From assembly GCA_029565065.1 (NCBI GenBank), contig JAKQOW010000125.1, positions 1-43,512 on the forward strand: a DNA stretch of 43,512 nucleotides, read 5' to 3'. The notes below the pieces were generated by a model. It was given only the letters and a program-made list of their open reading frames with translations. It ran no database searches and was not told the DNA's origin. The DNA comes from Acidobacteriota bacterium. GTDB lineage: Bacteria; Acidobacteriota; JAAYUB01. The translations under genes were made by a program, and so were the position numbers. This document shows, in pieces, positions 1-7,460 of the stretch (the stretch's first letter is position 1; every line of letters starts with the position of its first letter).

Positions 1-104
1 GGGTGCGGGCGGAAATGGCGCTGCTGGCTACCTGCTTTAACATCCGCCGGCTGATTACGCTGTGGGGCGTGTCGGGCGTGGTGGCCCGGCTGCGGACCGT
101 GTAG
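1..104 (+). mobile_element. 3' end of a transposase gene (partial, cut by the window edge)
   Basis: The frame ending in TAG at 102-104 is open back to position 3 and reads as the C-terminal tail of a DDE transposase. The segment LLATCFNIRRLITLWG resembles the E-x-ALLA-xN-x-RR-I-LLG ending shared by IS1182- and IS5-group transposases. Only about 33 residues are in the window, so family, completeness and activity cannot be judged. I could not place the terminal inverted repeat that should follow the stop. Family assignment is by motif memory only. Confidence 0.6.
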
Positions 105-718
105 GGGTAACGGGCCGATTCATCGCCCAACCGTCCACTGAGCGGGTAAATCCGCCGACGAGTTCACACAATCCGTCAAAATCCGGTTCAATCAGGCCGT
201 GTCACCCGGCAATCTCCTCATTCAACCGGATGATGCTTCTTCGGCCAATGGTTGCGACACAGCCTCGCAGCCCCTGGTGGGACGGTGTGACGCACCAGTC
301 CCATGATCGAATGATCCGGAGCCCCACCGGGGCGACATGCGGCGTCCCGACACTGACCGGACGGGCCTGATTGGAAGTCAGCGTATCGTCGATGCCATTG
401 TTCACGGCCCGTCTGCCGCCCCGATGGGGCTTGAGGCAGAGAAAGCCAATACAGCCAGGGGGTGTTCCCTACCAGGGGCTGCGCCCCTGGCTATTGAATT
501 CCGGCCCTGTCGGGCCGGGCGCGTGCCCCGATGCGACTGTATGGCACACCGTATGATCGAATCATCGGGTACGCGGTTCGGGGTTCGTTCCCGATCAGCG
601 GACAGTGGACTTCGGGCCGCCTCGATTCACCACAGCGGACGCGGAGGACACAGAGGCTTCTTTTGTTCTGGGCCTTACCCGAGAGCCGTATCTCGTTTCT
701 CCTCTCCCGTCCCCCGAT
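105..718. other. Gene-free region rich in GC hairpins
   Basis: No convincing gene is seen. There are several perfect short inverted repeats: GCCCC/GGGGC at 322-334 (loop ACC), GCCCC/GGGGC at 418-430 (loop GAT), and CCAGGGGC/GCCCCTGG at 472-490 (loop TGC). The word ATGATCGAAT occurs at 303-312 and again at 553-562, exactly 250 bases apart. The stretch at 663-745 is made of short direct repeats of CGATTCACC type. This looks like degraded mobile or REP-like intergenic material beside the transposase remnant. Confidence 0.5.
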
Positions 719-1418
719 TCACCGACTCACCGATTCACCGTCTTTCGACCCTGCCCAGCCGGCGAGGATCCGGCGGACTTTCGCGCCCACCTCGTCGCGG
801 GCGTTCCGCCTGTCCCAGCCGCGCGATAGAAGCTCATCGTAAGGCGTCTCGCAGTGCCGGACGTGGGCGGCGACCGCGAGGCGCACGGCGACCGGATCCA
901 GCGCCTTGGCCGCCGCGGACCGCCCCACGCGGCCGCTGTACTTCCGGCAGGCGTGTTCAGCGATGGCGACTTCCACTCCCACCGGCGCCCTGGGGTACAG
1001 CTCCCTCACGCGGCGCGCGAAGAGGGCCACGTAGTCGCGGTCGAGCTCGGCGCGCCGCTCGGCTTCGCGGTCGCGGCGGCGGATCCTGGCCTCGGCGTCT
1101 GAGAGGCACTCCGCCTCGGCGCGGGTGAGTCCCGCCTCCTCCACCAGAAGTCCCTGGCGTTCGTACCGCGCTCGCGCCCGGCTCCACTTGAGAACCACGG
1201 CGGACAGGCCCGAGTGCTTGCGCGCCCGGCGGGTCAGGGCGGCGTCGCCCGACGGCAGGAAAACCAGGTGGTCGAGGTCGGCGCAGGCGAGGCAGAAGGC
1301 GCGTCCGCCTTCGAGGACGATCCACGCCTGGCGCCCGAGCGCCTCGTGGCACTCGTCACACGACGAATCGCGATGGGAGATATAAAACCTTCAAATCCCG
1401 GTTGTCCTCGGTGGGCAT
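719..1418 (-). pseudogene. DUF2293 family protein with a one-base frameshift near the N-terminus
   Basis: The minus frame ending in TGA at 719-721 encodes a DUF2293-type protein: an N-terminal zinc-ribbon-like part (CDEC, then CLAC), the phrase HLVFLPSGDAALTRRARKHS, a charged helical middle and a C-terminal part with EHACRKYSGRVGRSAA. The frame is open back to 1393 but has no usable start before a GTG inside the domain at 1198. A good start lies in another frame: ATG at 1416-1418 preceded by GGGGGTGAT. Removing one base from the A-run at 1384-1387 (TTTT on the coding strand) joins the frames into a 232-residue protein that starts MPTEDNRDLKVYISHRDSSC. This is either a real inactivating indel or a homopolymer sequencing error. 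DUF2293 has no established function known to me. Confidence 0.7.
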
Positions 1419-1491
1419 GTGATCACCCCCTTCAGCTTCATGCAGGAAATTCAGTGCGATCGCGCTGGAAGAGGGGGATGGTGAACCGATC

Positions 1492-1632
1492 GCGAGTACG
1501 AGTACGAGCACGAGCACGATTACGATTACGATTACGAATTACGAGCACGACGGACCGTCTCCTCACTCCCAACTCCTCATTCCACACTCCTAACTACTCA
1601 CTGTTCACTGTTCACCGTTCGCCGTTCGCTTC
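1492..1632 (+). repeat. Modular intergenic repeat, copy 1
   Basis: The order of words is: repeated CGAGTA/CGAGCA/CGATTA units (1492-1551), CTCCTCA/CTCCTAA units (about 1560-1600), then ACTGTTC/CCGTTCG units (about 1601-1632). Bases 1528-1551 are identical over 24 nt to 17097-17120, where the same order of modules follows. The last module runs into the downstream gene, so the final codons and TGA of the radical SAM gene (1605-1607) lie inside the repeat. Confidence 0.65.
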
Positions 1633-3521
1633 TTCCCCTTCCCCCTCAACCGCCGGGCGGCGAGGTCCGGGCGGGAGGCCACGGCCAGGGACAGATACCG
1701 GCCCTCCTCGGCATACATGACCCGCTCGGCCACCAGACGGTCGAGGATCTCCCGGAGCCGCGCCGCGTCGGCGGCGCCGGCGAAGCGCGCCGCGAGGTCC
1801 GCGAACTTCCGGGTTTCGAGACACTCCCGGTACACGTCCCGCCACACCCCGGACAGGGTGAGCCGTCGGGCCTCGTTTCGGCAGTCGGTGATCTCCAGGA
1901 AGTCGCCGCCGTCGAGGTAGGCGAGCGCCTTGGGCGGGGTGCGCCCCTCGCGGAGCGCCGCGGCGCGGATCTCTTCGTGCGTCTCGCGCCACCGTCGGCA
2001 CGCCTCGCGCACGGGGGCCCAGTCCGCCGGGCGGCCGGCCGGCGTGTAGGTCCAGGCCCGGTGCGGCAGCGCCAGCCGGGCGTACACGCCCACGGGGAGG
2101 AACTCGGCATAGCGGGGGTGGTTGCGGACCTCCTCGACGCCGAACTCCCCCCGGAGGACGTCCACCGCGCTGCCGGTTGTCAGGTCAAACTCATGGAGGA
2201 ACCCCGGCGGGGGATAGGCGGTGGCGTACGCGTCGATGTGGGCCACCGTCTCGGCCACCTCGGCGGCGGTGGAGCCGGGAAAGTTCAACACCAGGCCGAA
2301 CGGGTTCCCGATCTCCAGTTCGGCGCAGGTCTTGAGCAACTCCAGGTTCTGGATGGCCGTGGTGCCCTTGTTCATCCGCCGCAGGTACGAGGTGGAAAAT
2401 CCCTCGACGCCCGTGTGCGCCAAGTTCAGGCCCGCCGCCCAGAGCGCCAACACATCGCGCGGGGAAGCGCCCGCGCGCAGTTCGACCTGGAGCTGGAGCT
2501 GCCGGTCGGAAGCCGCCAGGCGCCGGCCCAGCTCGGCCAGGCCCGTGGGGCGCATGCAGAGGTCGCCCAGCACCACCCGCGGATTGGCGTGCCGGGCCAC
2601 CAGCGCCTCGACTTCGGCGGCGACCTGGCAGGCCGGCTTGGCCCGATAGCGCCGCCGCTCGTTCATGTTGCAGAACAGGCAGCGGCGCTTCGGGTCCCCG
2701 GCGGATCCGGAGCGGTCCCACCAGCAGCCGCGGGCGGTCTGCAGCCAGATCCGCCACTCGACGCTCAGGGGATCCGCCGCGGCGGCATAGTCGTCGAAGT
2801 CGGGGGGCGGCAGGGCGGCGACGTCGTCCATCTCCCAGGTGGGCACACCAGCGGGGAACCGGTCCAGGTTGCCGCGGGTGAGCAGCCCCGGCACATCGTC
2901 CGGCGGCGCCTGCTCCGCCGCCAGCCGCCCCAGCAGGGCCTCCAGCGGACGTTCCCCCTCCCCCTGGATCACGCAGTCGATCTCCGGGTATTCCAGCAGG
3001 AATGATGGTCCCGCCGCGCCGCGGAGCAGGCTGCCGCCCCAGACGATGTGCACCCGGGGCTTGAGGGCCTTGATCCGGCGGCTGAGCAGCACGTTGGCGA
3101 AGAGCTGATGGAAGGTGGCGCTCAGACCCACCACGTCGGCCGCCGCGGCCAGGCGTCCGGCCAGCTCGGTGGCGTGCGCGTCGATGGCGTCGAGGATCCC
3201 CGTCGGGTCTGCGTCGGGCGGGGGCGGCATCCCGGCCGTCGCCGCGTCGGCGGCGAAGGCCGCGCGTAGCAGGCCGGACAGGCCGCCGCGGCGCTCCGGG
3301 TAGACGAGGCCGGCATACAGCGCCTCGCCGGCCAGTGGATCTTCCTGGATGGCCCGGTAGGCCGTGCGGCCCAGGCAGCGGGCCACCTTTACGTGTTCCG
3401 GCCAGACGGTGGCCGCGCAGCCGGGAACCCGTGCCGCCACCCATGCCTTCAAGGCCGCCAGCGCCGCCGACGGCACATGGCCGTCGAGCCACGGCATGGA
3501 GACCAGGGCGACCCGCATCAT
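1605..3521 (-). CDS. B12-binding radical SAM protein, RiPP-maturation class
   Basis: This 638-residue protein starts RVALVSMPW, the typical opening of the 'RiPP maturation radical SAM protein 1' family. An N-terminal cobalamin-binding-like region (VHIVWGGSLLRG; VIQGEGE) precedes the radical SAM domain. The cluster cysteines are C266, C281 and C284, in the context RGCWW...RCLFCNMNE. The family usually has about seven residues between the first two cysteines; here there are fourteen. Related enzymes methylate unactivated carbons or otherwise alter peptide precursors. The start is ATG at 3519-3521 (or the adjacent 3516-3518); the longer open frame upstream overlaps the preceding gene. It lies 31 bases after the repetitive protein gene and probably shares its transcript, which makes that protein its likely substrate (inference). 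The C-terminal tail RGKGKKRTANGEQ is partly encoded by the intergenic repeat. Confidence 0.82.
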   Translation of the reverse strand: MMRVALVSMPWLDGHVPSAALAALKAWVAARVPGCAATVWPEHVKVARCLGRTAYRAIQEDPLAGEALYAGLVYPERRGGLSGLLRAAFAADAATAGMPPPPDADPTGILDAIDAHATELAGRLAAAADVVGLSATFHQLFANVLLSRRIKALKPRVHIVWGGSLLRGAAGPSFLLEYPEIDCVIQGEGERPLEALLGRLAAEQAPPDDVPGLLTRGNLDRFPAGVPTWEMDDVAALPPPDFDDYAAAADPLSVEWRIWLQTARGCWWDRSGSAGDPKRRCLFCNMNERRRYRAKPACQVAAEVEALVARHANPRVVLGDLCMRPTGLAELGRRLAASDRQLQLQVELRAGASPRDVLALWAAGLNLAHTGVEGFSTSYLRRMNKGTTAIQNLELLKTCAELEIGNPFGLVLNFPGSTAAEVAETVAHIDAYATAYPPPGFLHEFDLTTGSAVDVLRGEFGVEEVRNHPRYAEFLPVGVYARLALPHRAWTYTPAGRPADWAPVREACRRWRETHEEIRAAALREGRTPPKALAYLDGGDFLEITDCRNEARRLTLSGVWRDVYRECLETRKFADLAARFAGAADAARLREILDRLVAERVMYAEEGRYLSLAVASRPDLAARRLRGKGKKRTANGEQ

Positions 3522-3552
3522 CTCGGATCCGGCGGTCGGAACACGCCCGGAG

Positions 3553-4842
3553 TCATTTGTGTATAATCTCGGGCGGCTGGAGCTGGTCGCCCTTGATGTC
3601 GCCGATCGGATTGGCGTTCTCGCCGATGGGACCGCGCAGCAGGATGGCCGCCTCCCCGCCTTGGTCCATCTTGACCTGCGATTTGACGGCGTCCAGGTCA
3701 TATTTTTTGTTGAACGCAGCGCCGGATTCACCCGCATCCGCCAGCCTGTGCTCCCCTTTGATCTGGACACCGTCCGCCAGGTCGCCCGCCGATTCGCCGG
3801 CTATCCGATCGCCCCAAATGTTCTTCGTCGGGGCCATGCCCAGATTCTCGGCCATCTTGACGTGCTTCCCTTCGACCGCGTCATGCTTCACCGTGGCGCC
3901 GACACCGGCCCACGATTTACCGGCCTGATCCAGTTTCACGGAGGATTTCACCAGGTTCGCGACGTCCTCCTTGATTCCGTCACCTGACGCCAATCCCGCT
4001 TCGACCTTCCAGTGCTTGCCTTCGGCTATCTCCTGCCCTCCCTTGATCCATTCCTTGTATTCGAAGTTCTCGTGTCCCTTGACGTCGTCGATTTTCAGGG
4101 CAGCCTCGTCCCCGCCCTGGAGCTTGGCCGCCCAGACGCTCCGTTCATCGAGGGCACCGGCTATCATCCTCTCGTCAGCGAACTTGACCTTGCCCTGCAC
4201 CTGCATGTCCTTGTCCATCTTGACCAGGACCTCGCCAGGCAGCTCGTTGGACAACTGAGAGACCCTCTCGTCGCCGAGCTGGACCTCTTGCTTGACCTGC
4301 GGGCCGCCGGGCAGCCTGTGCGATATCAGGGCAACCTTCTCATCGCCGAGCTGGATCTTGTGCTTGATCTGCAGATCCCCGGGTAACTTGTGCTGCGTCT
4401 GGGCGGTGAGCTCGTCGCCAAGCTGGAGCTTGTGCTTGATCTGCAAATCGTCGACTTTCCTGGGTTGCCGCGCCGCCAGTTGCATTGCCGTCTTTTCGTC
4501 GGCGAGCTGAAGCTTGTGTTGGACCTGCAGGTCGCCGGCCGGCATATTTTTGTGGTCTCCGGGTGGGATCGCTTCACCTTTAACCGCGACCGGATCACCA
4601 AGCTGGAGCTGATCCCGAACCAGCAGGCCTTGCGTCTTGTGCTCCCCGAGCCGCGACGCGTCCGCCGTGTCCGGCTTGGACGAAACGGTCAGCGGCGTCT
4701 CCTGTTCGGCGATGCCTTTCACCATCTCGCCGCCCTGGAGGGCTTCGGTTCCCCGCACCTTCGCCGCCCCCGCATCGGCGGTCTCGTCGTGTCCGCCGTC
4801 GTCCATGCCCAGGGGCTGCGTGCCGATTTTGTCGATGGACAT
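3553..4842 (-). CDS. Repetitive cysteine-free protein, candidate radical SAM substrate (precursor B)
   Basis: I do not recognise a family. The start is ATG at 4840-4842 with a very strong ribosome site (GGGAGGAGG) just upstream, giving 429 residues. Residues 73-223 hold six copies of an 11-residue unit of type L-Q-[IV]-K-H-K-[LI]-Q-L-[GA]-D, starting at residues 73, 105, 133, 157, 181 and 213; the gaps are 32, 28, 24, 24 and 32. Several units end in LPG[DG]. Alternating hydrophobic and charged residues followed by a G-D turn suggest stacked beta strands (a solenoid). The rest is rich in K, D, E and G and echoes the unit more weakly. There is no cysteine, signal peptide or membrane segment. 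It lies 40 bases downstream of the YkgJ-type gene and 31 bases upstream of the radical SAM gene. The strong ribosome site implies it is made in quantity. Confidence 0.75.
   Translation of the reverse strand: MSIDKIGTQPLGMDDGGHDETADAGAAKVRGTEALQGGEMVKGIAEQETPLTVSSKPDTADASRLGEHKTQGLLVRDQLQLGDPVAVKGEAIPPGDHKNMPAGDLQVQHKLQLADEKTAMQLAARQPRKVDDLQIKHKLQLGDELTAQTQHKLPGDLQIKHKIQLGDEKVALISHRLPGGPQVKQEVQLGDERVSQLSNELPGEVLVKMDKDMQVQGKVKFADERMIAGALDERSVWAAKLQGGDEAALKIDDVKGHENFEYKEWIKGGQEIAEGKHWKVEAGLASGDGIKEDVANLVKSSVKLDQAGKSWAGVGATVKHDAVEGKHVKMAENLGMAPTKNIWGDRIAGESAGDLADGVQIKGEHRLADAGESGAAFNKKYDLDAVKSQVKMDQGGEAAILLRGPIGENANPIGDIKGDQLQPPEIIHK
4174..4626 (-). repeat. Region encoding six LQIKHKLQLGD-type repeats
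   Basis: This part of the precursor B gene codes for the six similar 11-residue units at residues 73-223. The best conserved copies, LQIKHKLQLGDE and LQIKHKIQLGDE, are 24 residues apart. Spacings of 24, 28 and 32 residues are all multiples of four. At the DNA level the copies have diverged, so this is an old protein-level repeat rather than a recent tandem duplication. Confidence 0.8.
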
Positions 4843-4882
4843 ATAACCTCCTCCCGAATCAATGATTCCCTGCATTGCCTAC

Positions 4883-6013
4883 TTATCGGCTTTTTGGGCG
4901 CCGTGTTGCGTCCCGGCGCCGGGATGGCGCCCGGACGGGTGGATCCGCCGCTTCCCGCCAGCAGGTTTCGATGTGTTCGCTCACCGCGGCGGCGGCGGGC
5001 AACCGGGTGATCCGGCCGTCGGCGTCGAAGGCGGCCAGCTCGATCATCCGGTCGAAATGCTCCAGGTCCAGGTGGACGAAACCCGCCGGTCGCGGCCGGC
5101 CCAGGCGCAGCCGCGTGGCGCATCCCCAGGCGTCGAGGTACTTGCACTCCAGGGGCCGTTCGGGGCGGTCGTACAGCGCGCACCGACCGCCGGCCAGATG
5201 GCGGCACGTGGTTCGGACGATGATCCGCCAGCCGTCATCGGCCACGCCCACCGAAATGCCGGGGAAGCCCAGCATGAACCGGAGGAAATCCAGGTTGGAC
5301 GCGGTGGCGGGCGTGCCGTGGGGCAGCAGCAGGGCCTTGCAGCACCAGGCCCCGCAGCCGGCGCAGGGATCCGCCAGCTCGGCGTAGGTCCTGGTCGTTT
5401 CAGTGGCCGCCGGTCCGGCGCCGCTGATCACCTCCTCCCGCCACACCGGGATCATCGGATCCTCGCCGGGAACATCCTCTTCGACAGGCCAGCCCAGCAT
5501 CGGCAACGGACGGAAGGCGCCGCACAGGGCCTCCCAGTCGGGGACGTCCACCAGCCGCCCCTGGCCGTCGAACACCAGCGACGGGAGGATGGCCTCCAGC
5601 CGCAACCGGTCCACCCGGCGGAAACCGTCCGGATCGTCGCCGGCCAGCGCCGCCTTGTACCAGCAGCGGTACGGGTTGTAGTGCCGGCAGATGCGCGGCT
5701 GATCCGGCCGGTCGTGAATCCGGCAGGTGGCGCCGGCCGTGTCGAGAAACCGGCACGGCGCCCGATAGAACAACTCCCAACGGCCGGTACGATAGAGGCC
5801 CAGCTCGATCCGGTCGAAGTTCAGCAGGAAGCGGGCGTGGTCCACCTCGGTCAAGGTCTCCAGGCGGAGCCGGCCCAGGGGGAGGTAGGCGCAGCAGGGC
5901 GTGGTGGGGCACGAGGCGCACGGCGACTCGGACGCCTGGTTGAAAGTCAGACGGCTCGCGGCTGGATCCGCTCCGGTGAGAATCCCTTTTTTCATGGCAG
6001 CGACTGGTCCCAT
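4883..6013 (-). CDS. Tandem YkgJ-type cysteine-cluster protein
   Basis: The protein has two copies of a YkgJ/UPF0153-like metal-binding domain. The first begins near residue 30 (CASCPTTPCC) and continues with APCRF, TCRIHDRP and ICRHYNPYRC. The second begins near residue 220 (CAGCGAWCC) and continues with TTCRH, RCALYDRP and ECKYLDAWGC. Each half has six to seven cysteines in the order C-x2-C-x3,4-CC ... C ... C ... C, which in this family is thought to bind zinc or an iron-sulfur cluster. Most YkgJ proteins are single-domain and about half this length. An alternative ATG at 5993-5995 (MKKGILTG) is equally likely as the start; neither has a clear ribosome site. Its stop is 40 bases before the precursor B start. 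Its role is not known; transfer or chaperoning of metal clusters for the radical SAM enzyme is a guess. Confidence 0.75.
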   Translation of the reverse strand: MGPVAAMKKGILTGADPAASRLTFNQASESPCASCPTTPCCAYLPLGRLRLETLTEVDHARFLLNFDRIELGLYRTGRWELFYRAPCRFLDTAGATCRIHDRPDQPRICRHYNPYRCWYKAALAGDDPDGFRRVDRLRLEAILPSLVFDGQGRLVDVPDWEALCGAFRPLPMLGWPVEEDVPGEDPMIPVWREEVISGAGPAATETTRTYAELADPCAGCGAWCCKALLLPHGTPATASNLDFLRFMLGFPGISVGVADDGWRIIVRTTCRHLAGGRCALYDRPERPLECKYLDAWGCATRLRLGRPRPAGFVHLDLEHFDRMIELAAFDADGRITRLPAAAAVSEHIETCWREAADPPVRAPSRRRDATRRPKSR

Positions 6014-6174
6014 TGTAACGCAGTCGCCGGCCGGGCAGCAGGAATTTTCACGGTGGAGGATGGGGAGTTCGGGGCCTTCGCTCCGTCGTCACACGCCTCA
6101 GCCGGCTGAGTTCGTGGCGACAAGCTGTGCGTCTGCAGCCGACCGTGCCGACACGGGCGGTCAGCCGGCGCCGC

Positions 6175-6825
6175 CTACTTCGCCAGCCAGGCGTACAGCT
6201 TCGTCAGGGTGAATCCCACGGCCAGTGTCAGGACCGCCAGAGCGGCCAGCACGGCGATGGTGCCCAGTACCAGGGCCACCAGCAGGAACTTCTCCCACCC
6301 GGTCAGGGGCTGACGGCCCTTTTCACGGCCCAGGCTCCAGAGCGTGTAGTAGTGCACGCCGGCGGACAGGCCGGCAAACACGGCCGCCCCGGCCAGCGCG
6401 CCGGCTACGGGGATGGCGGTGAACGCATAGCCGGGCAGCCCGATCCAGAGCAGGGCGAGTCGGGTCAGCCACCGGTGGAAGAACCGCCGCCGCCCTCCCA
6501 GCAGGGGGCGGGATTCGTAGACCAGGTACAGGCGGAGCACCAGCATGTGCCCCACCGCGAGCAACGGCACGCTGATGAGCACGAGTCCGCCCCAGTGCAC
6601 CAGCGGCGCCAGCAGCGAGACGAGCGCCGCCACCGGCGTCCCCACCTGCATCAGCCGGAGGAAGCGGCGGCCCTGCTCGGCGACCACCGCGTCGTAGCGG
6701 ACGTCGAGCTGGCGCATCGCGCCGCCGTTGCCGTCGCCCAGCGGCCGGCCGCAGCGCGGGCACTCGGCGCCCTTGCGCTCGGCGCGGCTCAGCGGTTCCA
6801 GGCACCACGGACATGGGTGAGTCAT
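6175..6825 (-). CDS. Small zinc-ribbon membrane protein
   Basis: This 216-residue protein begins with a zinc ribbon made of two C-x2-C knuckles (CPWC near residue 5 and CPRC near residue 22). A linker and four to five hydrophobic stretches follow, roughly residues 60-95, 120-155 and 180-210, so it is an integral membrane protein with its ribbon probably in the cytoplasm. No catalytic motif is visible and I do not assign a family beyond 'zinc ribbon domain-containing protein'. It lies 161 bases upstream of the YkgJ-type gene on the same strand, so it may be the first gene of that transcript or independent of it. Confidence 0.65.
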   Translation of the reverse strand: MTHPCPWCLEPLSRAERKGAECPRCGRPLGDGNGGAMRQLDVRYDAVVAEQGRRFLRLMQVGTPVAALVSLLAPLVHWGGLVLISVPLLAVGHMLVLRLYLVYESRPLLGGRRRFFHRWLTRLALLWIGLPGYAFTAIPVAGALAGAAVFAGLSAGVHYYTLWSLGREKGRQPLTGWEKFLLVALVLGTIAVLAALAVLTLAVGFTLTKLYAWLAK

Positions 6826-7460
6826 GGGCGCACCGGAGGGCTATATTTCAAGGCCCATTTGTCATCTGTCATCGGTCATTTCTCATTTGTCATCGATCAG
6901 ATGTTCTCATTCGTTATTGATTATTGCATATAGATTATTGGGTATTTCGGGTTGAGGAAGAGTCTGCCGGAACGATTCTGATTATTGTCGCCTGGACCTT
7001 GATAAGCGCCTCGTGATCTCTCCGACAATGGAGTTGCGTTGCGTCCTGGCGTCTTTGCGAGCAAGGCCCGCTATCGGCCATGGCGGTCATTCAGCTGATC
7101 TCGCCGGAGATGTACGCCGCGGTGCGCGGATCGCGCGGCCGCTCGAACACCTCGGCCGCCGGGCCATGTTCCACCATCCCGCCACGGTCAATCCCGCCAC
7201 AGACGAAAACATCCTCGCCCACCACACCACCGGCCCGCGATGGCCCGGTGAAGAAATCCTACTTCATCCCACTCCGCGATGCCAGCGCTTTTCGGGCACG
7301 CCAAGGCGCATCAAAAGCCCCAGCAGCCCCTGAACCGGCGCTGCGCCTTGGCGCATTCGCCGACAGAAGCGCCAGGCTGGCGACGGTATTTCATCCGTCC
7401 AGTGAATCTGGAAATACGCAGATTGAATCGACGTGCCGCCCGGTCGCGGCATTGCCATAC
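6826..7460. other. Gene-poor region with AT-rich direct repeats and a gene remnant
   Basis: No intact gene is seen. Bases 6858-6935 are a low-complexity, AT-rich run built from GTCAT/TCATTTGTCATC words that contrasts with the GC-rich surroundings. Bases 7091-7195 on the minus strand hold a remnant of an ABC transporter ATPase, annotated separately. Bases 7270-7460 show no coding signal that I can support. Confidence 0.5.
7091..7195 (-). pseudogene. C-terminal remnant of an ABC transporter ATPase (PstB-like)
   Basis: On the minus strand, the codons before the TGA at 7091-7093 read GPAAEVFERPRDPRTAAY followed by ISGEIS. This matches the typical end of PstB-like ABC ATPases (G-x-hydrophobic-VE-x-GP-x2-x-hF-x-x-P-x-DPRT-x-xY-hxG). 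Upstream of about 7195 the similarity stops, and no Walker motifs are seen in any frame of the gap. It is therefore a decayed 3' end rather than a gene. The assignment rests on one short motif. Confidence 0.5.

Noticed and set aside
719..1418. Programmed frameshifting in the DUF2293 gene
   Set aside because: The run is only four bases, lies a few codons after the start, and shows no slippery heptamer or downstream structure; an indel is simpler.
1977..3005. Long plus-strand open frame opposite the radical SAM gene, and similar long frames opposite other genes
   Set aside because: High GC content leaves antisense frames open; these lack ribosome sites and family motifs.
3522..3770. An 83-residue N-terminal extension of the radical SAM protein
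   Set aside because: It overlaps the end of the precursor B gene in another frame, is rich in R and S like a shadow frame, and the family starts at RVALVSMPW.
6858..6935. Replication origin in the AT-rich stretch
   Set aside because: No DnaA-box cluster or origin genes are nearby; the AT-richness comes from short GTCAT repeats.
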